64,000 nt of DNA from positions 496,001-560,000 of the forward strand of contig NZ_RCCK01000011.1 of the NCBI RefSeq assembly GCF_003664035.1. Reading direction: 5' to 3'. The position numbers and the translations under genes are program-made. Source of the DNA: Pedobacter alluvionis (GTDB lineage Bacteria; Bacteroidota; Bacteroidia; Sphingobacteriales; Sphingobacteriaceae). Numbering within the stretch: the first letter of the stretch is position 1; each line of letters begins with the position of its first letter. The notes under the pieces were generated by a model. It saw only the letters and a program-made list of their open reading frames with translations. It searched no databases and was not told the origin of the DNA. This document shows, piece after piece, positions 27,140-35,555 of the stretch.

Positions 27140-27214
27140 TATGGTAAATTCCTGGCGCCATTAATATTATATGCATAAGCTATCCGCTCTTAGTGATCAA
27201 CTTAACAATTCGAT

Positions 27215-27277
27215 CGTCACCCTGAACTTGTTTCAGGGTCTTATCGTGAAGGATGCTGAAATAAATTCAGCATGACG
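27215..27277 (+). repeat. Palindromic repeat family B, copy 2
   Basis: Starts CGTCACCCTGAA and ends TTCAGCATGACG. Two hairpins: CCCTGAA/TTTCAGGG and TGCTGAA/TTCAGCA. Very similar to 34703-34768 and to the reverse complement of 11528-11604. Confidence 0.82.
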
Positions 27278-27291
27278 GCCGCATTAAAAAT

Positions 27292-28479
27292 CTACAACTC
27301 CAGCAACCGTTCCAAATGATGGTAACCAATCCCAAAATACTCCTTGCTTGCTTTAATTCTGAGTAAAATCTCTGCTTTTCGCTCTGCGCTATGCGCCTTG
27401 CCCTTTACCCCCACTACAAGCACATTTTTTGGCGTGTGTGCATCAGAGATAAATTCAAAAACCTTTGTTTTATAACCGAAATACTCTAAAATCAAAGCCC
27501 TTATTCCATCCGTAACCATTTCGGCCTGACGTTCTAAAAAGATCCCATATTTGGTTAAAAAAGAAACATCGTTTTTCACTTTGCTTTTCTCTATTTCCCT
27601 GCGGATCTGTTTATGGCAACATGGTGCAACCACAATCAGTTCAGCATCCGCTTTAATCCCTTTATAAATGGCATCATCGGTTGCTGTATCGCAGGCATGT
27701 AATGCAATTAAAAGATTTACATTCTCAGCCTGATAATCTTCAATGGTTCCCTGTACAAAATTCAATTTATCGAAAGCAGATTTAACAGCAACCTGGTTAC
27801 ACAAGTCAACCATATCCTGACGGTACTCTACTCCTGTCACCTCGCTTTCCAGTTTTAAAACCGAATGCAGGTAATCATACAGTGCAAAAGTTAGATAACC
27901 TTTACCAGAGCCCATATCAGCCACTTTTTTAATCGTCCCTTCTGGCAGTTCTTTTATTAAAGAACTTAAAATTTCAATATAATGGTTAATCTGCCTGAAT
28001 TTATCCTGCGCATTTTTAAAAACCTTTCCGTCTGTGCCGGTAATTTTTAATTCAGTTAAATATGATTTCGAATCAGGTTTGATCAACCTGGTTTTTTCTT
28101 TGTCATGGTAGGAAGATGGCGCTATTGCACTTGATGCTTTACCTTTCCTCAATACAATTTTTCCATTGTTCAGTTCTTCCAATATCAGGTCATTTTCTGT
28201 GGTAAACAGCGTAGCTATTTTAAATCCATTCTCCAGATAACCCACAATTAAATCGATTGCCTCATCAATGGCATAGTTTTTCACCACATCGCGTGTTTTA
28301 TAACGATAGGTAAAAGCCAGTTTATCTTCGCGTTTGATCACCACCTTACGGATCAGCAATTGTTTTAAGGCTTCCTCTGCTCCTTTGTAGTTCCCCAAAG
28401 AAACTTTTACAAATGTTGTTACATTCAGGCTTTCTTTTAAAGCTGTGATAAATTGTTCTATATATTCCGACACTGGCAT
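27292..28479 (-). CDS. SAM-dependent methyltransferase (Methyltransf_32 / METTL25-like)
   Basis: Protein of 395 aa. An N-terminal ~160-residue region without a recognised fold precedes a Rossmann-type methyltransferase with motif I VADMGSGKGYLTFALYDYL, acidic VEYRQDMVDL, and LIALHACDTATDDA. The VVAPCCHKQIRREI segment with a Cys-Cys-His cluster is typical of the METTL25/RRNAD1 group. Substrate unknown; rRNA or protein are possibilities. The gene is isolated. Confidence 0.82.
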   Translation of the reverse strand: MPVSEYIEQFITALKESLNVTTFVKVSLGNYKGAEEALKQLLIRKVVIKREDKLAFTYRYKTRDVVKNYAIDEAIDLIVGYLENGFKIATLFTTENDLILEELNNGKIVLRKGKASSAIAPSSYHDKEKTRLIKPDSKSYLTELKITGTDGKVFKNAQDKFRQINHYIEILSSLIKELPEGTIKKVADMGSGKGYLTFALYDYLHSVLKLESEVTGVEYRQDMVDLCNQVAVKSAFDKLNFVQGTIEDYQAENVNLLIALHACDTATDDAIYKGIKADAELIVVAPCCHKQIRREIEKSKVKNDVSFLTKYGIFLERQAEMVTDGIRALILEYFGYKTKVFEFISDAHTPKNVLVVGVKGKAHSAERKAEILLRIKASKEYFGIGYHHLERLLEL

Positions 28480-28495
28480 TTATAAATTTAAAATA

Positions 28496-28503
28496 CAAAG
28501 ATA
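28496..28503 (-). promoter_or_regulatory. Candidate -7 box for the methyltransferase gene
   Basis: The minus strand reads TATCTTTG, a full TAnnTTTG match, 16 bases before the ATG at 28479. The -33 region is weak. Confidence 0.45.
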
Positions 28504-28767
28504 ATCAAGTTTATCTGGAGCGGCATATACCTATGATAATGTAACAATAGAGCGACCATATAAAAATACGGAAGAGTTAAAATGTAATATGGACAGCCAT
28601 TTTCAAGCAGAAAAATCGTTGGTATTGATTTAAATAAATGAATGACATAATACGATTTAGAAATACAAAAAGGCACCATTATCTATATTGATTCCAAAGT
28701 AGCACAACGCTTTTTTTTCAGAAAATTAAATTCTAGATTAGGATATTTAAATAGCTAATCACAATAC

Positions 28768-30504
28768 ATGAGTGACTTTCAGATAAAAAAATCGCCTACT
28801 GTTTATGATGCCATTGTTGTTGGCTCAGGAGCCGGTGGCGGGATGGCAGCCTATGTTCTGGCGCATGCTGGTCAAAAGGTTTTATTACTTGAAGCTGGTC
28901 AAAATTTCGATCCACGTTTAGATTCACATCAATTAAAATGGCCATGGGAGTCGCCACGCCGTGGGGCAGGTACTGTTCGTCCATTCGGAGATTTTGATGC
29001 TTCTTACGGGGGATGGGAATTAGAAGGCGAGCCTTATACACAGAAAAACAAAAGTGAATTCGAATGGTTCCGTTCGCGCATGCTCGGTGGCCGTACCAAT
29101 CACTGGGGAAGGATTTCTTTGCGGATGGGTCCTGACGATTTTAAACCTAAAGATGGTTTAACCGATGCCTGGCCAATAACCTATGCCGATGTAAAACCAT
29201 TTTATGATAAAGTTGACCGCATGATCGGTATTTACGGAACAGCTGAAGGTTTAGAAAATGAACCTGATGGCATCTTTATGAAACCACCAAAACCCAGGTT
29301 AAACGAGCTTTTCATCAAAAAAGGAGCAGAAAAAGCCGGGGTAAAAGTAATTACCGGTCGCGGGTCTGTATTAACAGAAGCTTTGCAGAATAACAATGAT
29401 CGCGCACCTTGTTTTTACTGTGGCCAATGTGGCAGAAGCTGTAAGGTTTATGGCGATTTTTCATCCTCATCATGTTTGGTAAACCCTGCAGTAAAAACAG
29501 GAAACCTGACTGTAATTACCGACGCAATGGTGCGAGAAGTGATTACGGACAAAGATGGTACGGCTAAAGGTGTTTCTTATGTAAACCGTAAAGATTTGCA
29601 AGAATACCAGGTAAATGGAAAACTGGTTATTTTAGGCGCCAGTGCCTGCGAATCAGCACGTATTTTATTGAATTCAAAATCAACTTCACATCCAAATGGC
29701 CTGGCAAACAGCAGTGGAGTGGTTGGGAAATACCTGCACGATTCCACAGGCGCAAGTGTTTCAGGATTCCTGCCACAATTGATGGACAGGAAACGTTATA
29801 ATGAAGATGGTGTAGGCAGTGTACACATTTATTCGCCATGGTGGTTAGACAACAGAAAATTGAATTTCCCACGTGGTTACCATATCGAATATTGGGGCGG
29901 AATGGGCATGCCTGCTTACGGTTTTGGTGGTGGTGTGGCTCAAATGAACGGAATGGTGCCTGGCAGAGATGGTAAAATGAAAGAAGCCGGAGGTTATGGA
30001 AAATCATTAAAAGATGATTACCGCCGGTTTTATGGCACTGGTGTTGGCATGGCTGGCCGTGGTACCGCAATTGCCAGAGAAAGTAACTATTGCGAAATCG
30101 ACCCGAACACAGTAGATAAATACGGTATCCCGGTTTTAAGATTTAACTACAAATGGGACAAAGATGAAATTCTACAGGCTAAACACATGCAGGAAACCTT
30201 TCTTTCGATTATGAAGGAAATGGGTGCTGTGGTTACTTCTGAAATTCAAGGCGCAGATACCAATTATGGTTTACTCAACCCTGGAAAAATCATCCATGAA
30301 GTGGGTACCATCCGCATGGGTGATGATCCTAAAAAATCGGCGCTAAATAAATACTGCCAGGCACACGACTGTAAAAATCTATTTGTGGTAGATGCAGGGC
30401 CATTTGTGCAACAGGGTGACAAAAATGCCACCTGGACGATTTTAGCCCTTTCGATGCGCACTGCAGAATATATTTTAGCCCAAAAGAAAAAACAAAACAT
30501 TTAA
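28768..30504 (+). CDS. GMC-family FAD-dependent oxidoreductase (gluconate 2-dehydrogenase large-subunit type)
   Basis: Flavoprotein of 578 aa. The FAD dinucleotide motif GSGAGGG is at 19-25, followed by VLLLEAGQNFDPR. MLGGRTNHWGRISLRM is the second FAD motif, and the C-terminal GMC domain has HEVGTIRMGDDP and the active-site region DAGPFVQQGDKNATWTIL. A Cys cluster (CFYCGQCGRSC) near 213-223 is noteworthy and could bind metal or form disulfides. It oxidises a sugar, polyol or related alcohol. The downstream gene 11 bases away is a small-subunit homologue, so the two form a complex. Confidence 0.9.
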   Translation: MSDFQIKKSPTVYDAIVVGSGAGGGMAAYVLAHAGQKVLLLEAGQNFDPRLDSHQLKWPWESPRRGAGTVRPFGDFDASYGGWELEGEPYTQKNKSEFEWFRSRMLGGRTNHWGRISLRMGPDDFKPKDGLTDAWPITYADVKPFYDKVDRMIGIYGTAEGLENEPDGIFMKPPKPRLNELFIKKGAEKAGVKVITGRGSVLTEALQNNNDRAPCFYCGQCGRSCKVYGDFSSSSCLVNPAVKTGNLTVITDAMVREVITDKDGTAKGVSYVNRKDLQEYQVNGKLVILGASACESARILLNSKSTSHPNGLANSSGVVGKYLHDSTGASVSGFLPQLMDRKRYNEDGVGSVHIYSPWWLDNRKLNFPRGYHIEYWGGMGMPAYGFGGGVAQMNGMVPGRDGKMKEAGGYGKSLKDDYRRFYGTGVGMAGRGTAIARESNYCEIDPNTVDKYGIPVLRFNYKWDKDEILQAKHMQETFLSIMKEMGAVVTSEIQGADTNYGLLNPGKIIHEVGTIRMGDDPKKSALNKYCQAHDCKNLFVVDAGPFVQQGDKNATWTILALSMRTAEYILAQKKKQNI

Positions 30505-30514
30505 GAATTACCAT

Positions 30515-31147
30515 ATGAACAGACGTGATTCACTAAAAGCATTAGGTTTAACAGCAATAAGCACAAGCGTGCTGCTTGATGCCTGTAAACAGCCCGAAAC
30601 AAAAACCGAAGTTGCCGCACCAGAAGAAAGCGCAAAAGAAGCAGGAAGGGAGCAATGGGAATTAGACCGCGATAAAAATCTGAAATCAGAAACCTTTTTC
30701 ACTAAACATGAAATGGCTACGATTACGGTTTTGGCCGATATCATTATTCCTAAAGATGATGTTTCGGGCAGTGCATCCGATGCCAAAGTGCCAGAGTTTA
30801 TCGAATTTATAGTAAAAGATATTACTGAACATAAAGTACCGATGCGGGGCGGCCTGAAATGGCTCGATTTGTATAGCTTTAATAAATTCCAAAAACCCTT
30901 TGTTGAAGCTTCGGGAGATCAGCAGATCTCGATTGTAGATGAAATTGCCTACCCTAAAAAAGCCAGGCCAGAAATGCAGGCAGGGGTAACTTTTTTCAAT
31001 AGAATGAGAAATTTAACGGCATCAGGTTTTTACACTACAGAAATAGGCGTAAAAGACATTGGTTATGTGGGTAATGCGCCAAACCAATGGGCCGGAGTTC
31101 CTGCTGATGTACTGAAGCAGTATGGAATGGAAAATGTGAAGGTATAA
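30515..31147 (+). CDS. Gluconate 2-dehydrogenase subunit 3 family protein (Tat lipoprotein)
   Basis: Protein of 210 aa with a twin-arginine signal (MNRRDSLKALGL) and a probable lipobox ending at Cys (VLLDAC), so it is exported by Tat and lipid-anchored. The mature part has the ITVLADIIIPKDDVSGSASDAKVPEFI region typical of the subunit 3 family. It is co-transcribed with the GMC flavoprotein, which has no export signal of its own and may hitchhike through Tat with this subunit. The usual cytochrome c subunit is not adjacent. Confidence 0.87.
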   Translation: MNRRDSLKALGLTAISTSVLLDACKQPETKTEVAAPEESAKEAGREQWELDRDKNLKSETFFTKHEMATITVLADIIIPKDDVSGSASDAKVPEFIEFIVKDITEHKVPMRGGLKWLDLYSFNKFQKPFVEASGDQQISIVDEIAYPKKARPEMQAGVTFFNRMRNLTASGFYTTEIGVKDIGYVGNAPNQWAGVPADVLKQYGMENVKV

Positions 31148-31163
31148 TTGTATGCGAAAAATT

Positions 31164-31264
31164 CGTCATTGCGAGAAGGCTTTTTCAGCCGACGAAGCAA
31201 TCTTAAAGCGCTAGCTAGTAGCGATCGTTGTAAGATTGCTTCGTCGTTCCTCCTCGCAATGACG
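31164..31264. repeat. Palindromic repeat family A, copy 2
   Basis: 101 bases bounded by CGTCATTGCGAG and CTCGCAATGACG, a perfect 12-bp terminal inverted repeat. The arms fold with GACGAAGCAATCTTA against TAAGATTGCTTCGTC around GCTAGTAGCGATCGT. Relative to copy 1 the core keeps its direction while the outer arms are exchanged. Confidence 0.87.
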
Positions 31265-31334
31265 ACCAATGCAAAATGACATGGCTCGTGAAGACACGAA
31301 CCACAGCACATTGAAAATATAATCTTATACCAAA

Positions 31335-31368
31335 GAAGTCAAGTTTTAAAAACTTGACTTCTTTTATT
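31335..31368 (+). terminator. Terminator after the GMC oxidoreductase operon
   Basis: GAAGTCAAGTTT (31335-31346), loop TAA, AAACTTGACTTC (31350-31361): a perfect 12-bp stem followed by TTTTATTT. Confidence 0.8.
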
Positions 31369-31417
31369 TATTGCAATAAAGACTCAACATTGTCCTCGTT
31401 ACAAATGTGTATCTCAA

Positions 31418-31443
31418 TAGTCCCCGTTGCAAACGGGGGACTA
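31418..31443. repeat. Palindromic element TAGTCCCCGTT
   Basis: TAGTCCCCGTT (31418-31428) pairs with AACGGGGGACTA (31432-31443) with a one-base bulge. A related sequence, GTCCTCGTTACAAA, lies about 25 bases upstream. Directly downstream of the convergent glycoside hydrolase stop. Confidence 0.6.
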
Positions 31444-31453
31444 TAGCTTCTCT

Positions 31454-34423
31454 CTATTCCACTATCAAAATCAAACCTTTTCCCCTTTCAACCAGAATCG
31501 ATTTCCCATCAGCATAATTCCCCGCCTTTTGAAACTGATCAATTGCCGGAGCAGTAATTTTAGCTTTCGCCCCATCTAAACCCAGTTTAACCCAATCAAT
31601 CGCCAAGTTAATCTTTACATCGCTCTCTGCCCAGCTGGCTAAAGCAATCATTATTTTACCTTTTTGCTTATAAACTGTTGCCAATACCTTAGGATTATCT
31701 GTTTTAACCGGACAGTTTTCACTACAATAACCGATCATTTCAGATCCTTTAATACCGAAATTATCCCAGGCTTTCCACAGCGGTTTTGGATCACTTTTGT
31801 CAGACCAGCCCAAACGGCTTGTCATGCCATAAATCATACCACGCCAGGGGTTTCCATCATCCTGCAACATCTCTCCCATTAAACCGAATGGAATACCGCT
31901 TACTTCGGTTAAAAAGAAATCAGGATTGTTTTTCTGGTAATCAAAATATTCGCCAAACCATAAACGGTTCAGGTAAGGAAAATGCTCCAGATATAAAATG
32001 GTGCTATTGTTAAAACCATCGCTTTTATTGTATTGATTTGCTGAATGCAGATCGATAATGCCCGGATGGTTATTCTGTGTCAGTACACGTTTAATCCGCT
32101 TCATGGTTACGCGATCGAAGGCCACATCGTCTAAATACACGCCATCTATGCCCACATTATTTACCAGCCAATTCATTCCTTCTACATAATAGTTATGCCA
32201 ACGGTTCATTCCACTGTTAATTACAGCAGCATCTTTAATTTCAGGCACAAACCAGGCAGCAATATAGTTCGAATCTAAATGTTCCTGTAACCAGCTAAAA
32301 CCACCGCCCTTGCCAGGCGAATAGACTTCAGTACCCAGACTTCTTAAAGCAGGCCATTCATAAGCATGATTGGATAATTCCCTAACAGTGTTGTAAATCT
32401 TCACCTTTAAGCCTTTTGAATGTGCGTTATCAATATAACCTTTCATCTTTTTCCATTCGATAAATGGATAGTTGATCCAGGGATTAATTGGTGTAGCATG
32501 GTGAATATTCACTACTGTTGCTCCTGTCAATTTAATAGAATCTAAATCGCCATATTTATGATAAAAGCGGTTATCCCATTGAAAATCGGTGTTAAGTAAA
32601 TGGAAAGGAGTAATCAGTAAATTGAAATTATAATAAAGCACGTCCCCCTTTTTCATGCTTCTGGCACCTGTAAAGTTATCGGCCAGCATCGAACTTCCTT
32701 TTACATTGATCTGGATCCCTCCTTTATCTCCATTACCCCACGATTTAGGTAATAATAAAGGCTTCTGAAGGTAGAAATTGGTATTCAAAGGGCGAACATA
32801 GTTCTCATCTCTTAAATTGTAATATAGGCCTGCATTTACATTGCCAATCCAAACGGCATCCTGGTTTTTATTGGCTACATCCCATTTCCATTTTACGGTA
32901 TCCGGTCTAACACCACCTTTCTCTCCTAAGCCCATTAAATATTTAGTAGACCCTTTATCAAAAGGGATGTGAAAATCAACATTACTGAATTCTACATCTT
33001 TTAAAGCGGTAACCTTAACTACATAATGTACATAACCATCAAACTCTAAAGCACCTTCTAAATCCATTTTCAGGTTTTCAGAAGTATTAGTCGCCGACCA
33101 TTTTACTGTTCCAGCTTCTTTACTGGTAATCTGGAAATTGCCTGGTACAAATTTCTCTTGCGTTTTTGGCGTATTAAAGAAGTGAAAGTGAATCGGTTCT
33201 GCCAGGATATTATTTGGTTTTTCGCTATAAGCGGTCATTTCAGCATTAAAGAAAGTCTGGATCTGTTTAGGAAAACCATCTGCATTGATTTCAAATTTCC
33301 TTCCCAAAAGAGAAATTACATTACCTTCAACAGTTAATGGCGTATAAGGAGCCACTACGGTATTGGCCTGTGCCAAAGTAGAATTTAACCATGTTAAACG
33401 GGTCTGTTTATTTGGCGTTCCTACACCAGCATCAGCTAACACTTCGTTACCAACAGTAATTCTGGCATCAATTTCTTTAGCTTTTCCATTGGCTTTAACC
33501 GTAAATTTACCGGCATAAACACCTGCATCCGTATTTTTAGGGATATTAATTGTGATCCACATTGGTTGTATCTTACCAGACGTTACATTTACCATTTCAA
33601 CCAAGGCTTTGTTATCATAACTGGTACCATTGGTATTTAAACAGTTGATGTATTTCGAAGAGATTACTTTTCCGGTGGAGGTTTTTAGATCCCCAAAGCT
33701 TACTGTTAGGTTATTTAGATCCTTCAAAGCAAATACACCCAGTTGTAAAGCATAATTTTCGCCTTTACTTGCTGAACCTGTAAAAGTATTTGCAGCACCC
33801 TTTTGTATCCAACGATAAGGTAAATCGTTCTGCATTTTAATTGGAAACATTCTGTCTTCGGGAAAAACGACAAAAGCTTCCGAAGCATACTTGGCTTTTA
33901 TAGCCGATGTTTCTTTGGCTGTAGCAATTACTTCCATTGGATAAAAAGAGTTGAAAGCATCAATAGATTGGATCTCTATCACAGCGATATTTACTTTAAC
34001 CCGTTTTGCCCTATATAACCAGTTCTGATCAATCTGTTTAGGTTTTATGTAAACACCTTTTGGATAATTGCTTCTCCCATCATTTTTATGAGCGAGGTAA
34101 TACACATAATATTTTCCAGCGCCAGAAGTTTCGAAATAAACATTAGCACTTTCTCTGGTTAACTTATCCGAACCCACAACCGAAACAGTTTTCCCATTGG
34201 CATCCAGAATGATGATCCCTTTTAATTCCGGATGTTCATCCCTCCTACGCCAATCAATTTTTGCATGCGCGATTTTACCTGTACCTGCAAATTGAACAAC
34301 AACTCTATGGTTACCTAACGAATCTGGGTTCCATGCATTGTTGCCATTGGTATATTTTAGTGTTTGCGCGCAAAGAGATAGTTGTCCGAAAAGAGAGAGT
34401 AATAGAAAAAGCCTGAATTTCAT
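31454..34423 (-). CDS. Large secreted glycoside hydrolase-like protein (DUF6067 / GH123-type N-terminus)
   Basis: Protein of 989 aa with a signal peptide (about 1-19, cut near LCAQT). The first ~150 residues look like a carbohydrate-binding NPCBM-type beta module (NNAWNPDSLGNHRVVVQFAG). A beta-rich region with LTWLNSTLAQANTVVAPY resembles DUF6067. The C-terminal ~400 residues look like a TIM barrel, with VNIHHATPINPWINYPF, GIDGVYLDDVAFDR (probable catalytic Asp pair) and STILYLEHFPYLNR. Probable role is periplasmic or outer-membrane polysaccharide breakdown. No SusC/D pair or regulator is adjacent, so it is not in a typical utilisation locus. Family assignment is moderately certain. Confidence 0.7.
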   Translation of the reverse strand: MKFRLFLLLSLFGQLSLCAQTLKYTNGNNAWNPDSLGNHRVVVQFAGTGKIAHAKIDWRRRDEHPELKGIIILDANGKTVSVVGSDKLTRESANVYFETSGAGKYYVYYLAHKNDGRSNYPKGVYIKPKQIDQNWLYRAKRVKVNIAVIEIQSIDAFNSFYPMEVIATAKETSAIKAKYASEAFVVFPEDRMFPIKMQNDLPYRWIQKGAANTFTGSASKGENYALQLGVFALKDLNNLTVSFGDLKTSTGKVISSKYINCLNTNGTSYDNKALVEMVNVTSGKIQPMWITINIPKNTDAGVYAGKFTVKANGKAKEIDARITVGNEVLADAGVGTPNKQTRLTWLNSTLAQANTVVAPYTPLTVEGNVISLLGRKFEINADGFPKQIQTFFNAEMTAYSEKPNNILAEPIHFHFFNTPKTQEKFVPGNFQITSKEAGTVKWSATNTSENLKMDLEGALEFDGYVHYVVKVTALKDVEFSNVDFHIPFDKGSTKYLMGLGEKGGVRPDTVKWKWDVANKNQDAVWIGNVNAGLYYNLRDENYVRPLNTNFYLQKPLLLPKSWGNGDKGGIQINVKGSSMLADNFTGARSMKKGDVLYYNFNLLITPFHLLNTDFQWDNRFYHKYGDLDSIKLTGATVVNIHHATPINPWINYPFIEWKKMKGYIDNAHSKGLKVKIYNTVRELSNHAYEWPALRSLGTEVYSPGKGGGFSWLQEHLDSNYIAAWFVPEIKDAAVINSGMNRWHNYYVEGMNWLVNNVGIDGVYLDDVAFDRVTMKRIKRVLTQNNHPGIIDLHSANQYNKSDGFNNSTILYLEHFPYLNRLWFGEYFDYQKNNPDFFLTEVSGIPFGLMGEMLQDDGNPWRGMIYGMTSRLGWSDKSDPKPLWKAWDNFGIKGSEMIGYCSENCPVKTDNPKVLATVYKQKGKIMIALASWAESDVKINLAIDWVKLGLDGAKAKITAPAIDQFQKAGNYADGKSILVERGKGLILIVE

Positions 34424-34506
34424 TTCAAATTTGTTTTAGCTAATTTATGTATAGCAGACTGAAATAAAGCTATGTAGTAAAAAAATGAGACAAAAGTTTG
34501 CTTTGT

Positions 34507-34540
34507 TGGTTCATTAGTCATTGGTCAATGGTTCATTAGG
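34507..34540 (+). repeat. Short tandem repeat TGGTTCATTAG
   Basis: GGTTCATTAG occurs twice, separated by TCATTGGTCAAT, which itself is similar. Resembles the repeat before the MFS gene in style. Confidence 0.5.
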
Positions 34541-34584
34541 TGAGAGCATGTCGCCTATGGAGTTTATTCCATAGATTTATAGTG

Positions 34585-34608
34585 GTGTCAGATGTTACCA
34601 TCTGACAC
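34585..34608. repeat. CAGATG-type hairpin family C, copy 1
   Basis: GTGTCAGATG, loop TTAC, CATCTGACAC: perfect 10-bp stem. On the opposite strand the loop reads GTAA. Confidence 0.8.
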
Positions 34609-34702
34609 AAAAACTTAATCCCCCCTTTAATTCCATTCCATTAACCTCAATTCTATATTAATATTCCTTTAAAGGTATGCTGCAGACATTTTCACTCATA
34701 GC

Positions 34703-34768
34703 CGTCACCCTGAATTTATTTCAGGGTCTATCTAGCAAGAAAGATGCTGAAATAAATTCAGCATGACG
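34703..34768 (+). repeat. Palindromic repeat family B, copy 3
   Basis: Starts CGTCACCCTGAA and ends TTCAGCATGACG, same orientation and nearly the same sequence as 27215-27277. Two hairpins separated by a variable linker. Confidence 0.82.
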
Positions 34769-34845
34769 ATCGCGCTAGTTTTCACAGGCTTAAAATCGGT
34801 CAGTATAAATAAATATTACCCAAATGAGATTATTAATATACGGAA

Positions 34846-34869
34846 CCGCCAGATGGTAACATCTGACGG
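34846..34869. repeat. CAGATG-type hairpin family C, copy 2
   Basis: CCGCCAGATG, loop GTAA, CATCTGACGG: 10-bp stem with one mismatch. Confidence 0.75.
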
Positions 34870-34881
34870 CACAAAAGGGCA

Positions 34882-34912
34882 TAAAAAAAGTCCTGCTCTT
34901 TCGAACAGGACT
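34882..34912 (-). terminator. Terminator of the S10-spc-alpha operon (after rplQ)
   Basis: On the minus strand AGTCCTG and CAGGACT (34889-34895, 34906-34912) form a 7-bp stem followed by seven T. It lies 24 bases past the rplQ stop. Confidence 0.93.
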
Positions 34913-34936
34913 CTCTTAATCTTAAGGTGAATAAAA

Positions 34937-35461
34937 TTATTCTCCTTTTGGTTCTTCAGTAGCAGGAGCTTCTTCAGCAGGAGCAACTTCTTCGGCAACT
35001 TCAGCTTTCGCTTCAGCAGCTTTAGGTGCAGCAGTAGCTTTACTTCTACCACGACGAGTTGTTTTCTTCTCTTCTTTAACTTCTACATCTTTACCGTAAA
35101 CTGTATTGTAATCTACCAATTCAATTAAAGCCATCTCAGCGTTATCACCCTGACGATTGTTTAATTTAATGATACGAGTATAACCACCTGGACGGTTAGC
35201 AACTTTTTCAGCAATTTCACGGAACAAAATAGTGATTACTTCTTTATCCTGTAGGTAAGAGAAAACTGTACGACGTGAGTGAGTAGTGTCATTTTTCGAT
35301 TTAGTGATTAATGGCTCAACATAAGTACGTAAAGCTTTAGCTTTAGCTAAAGTTGTAGTAATTCTTTTTGCTTTAATAAGTGATGTAGCCATGTTAGCTA
35401 ACATCGCTTTTCTGTGGCTGTCGGTTCTACCTAAGTGGTTTACTTTTTTACCGTGTCTCAT
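34937..35461 (-). CDS. rplQ: 50S ribosomal protein L17
   Basis: Protein of 174 aa; the first ~120 residues are the L17 fold ([24 protein letters not shown]-equivalent [19 protein letters not shown]). A C-terminal extension of about 50 residues is rich in Ala, Glu and Lys ([19 protein letters not shown]) and is probably disordered. Last gene of the operon, separated from rpoA by 94 bases that include a perfect GC hairpin. Confidence 0.97.
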   Translation of the reverse strand: MRHGKKVNHLGRTDSHRKAMLANMATSLIKAKRITTTLAKAKALRTYVEPLITKSKNDTTHSRRTVFSYLQDKEVITILFREIAEKVANRPGGYTRIIKLNNRQGDNAEMALIELVDYNTVYGKDVEVKEEKKTTRRGRSKATAAPKAAEAKAEVAEEVAPAEEAPATEEPKGE

Positions 35462-35531
35462 TTTTTTTTGATTAAGTATATACCGTCTCTGTCTCAGAGG
35501 GAATTATACACTGTGAACTAATAGTTTATTT

Positions 35532-35554
35532 CGCAAGGCGCTAAGCGCCTTGCG
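35532..35554 (-). other. GC-rich hairpin between rpoA and rplQ
   Basis: CGCAAGGCGC, loop TAA, GCGCCTTGCG: a perfect 10-bp stem starting one base after the rpoA stop. No T-tract follows, so it is more likely a processing or stability element than a terminator. Confidence 0.7.
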
Positions 35555-35555
35555 C

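Larger units (their letters stand above)
34424..34881. other. Repeat-dense gap upstream of the glycoside hydrolase
   Basis: No gene. Contains tandem TTCATTAG/TGGTCA-like units (34507-34540), a hairpin CTATGGA/TCCATAG around 34553-34572, two CAGATG-type hairpins (34585-34608, 34846-34869) and a family B element (34703-34768). No consensus promoter for the hydrolase was seen. Confidence 0.6.

Noticed and set aside
28488..28679. Minus-strand frame of 63 codons upstream of the methyltransferase
   Set aside because: Overlaps the candidate methyltransferase promoter, hydrophobic by AT-rich composition, no other support.
31063..31311. Minus-strand frame of 82 codons
   Set aside because: Encoded by the family A repeat at 31164-31264 and the end of the subunit 3 gene.
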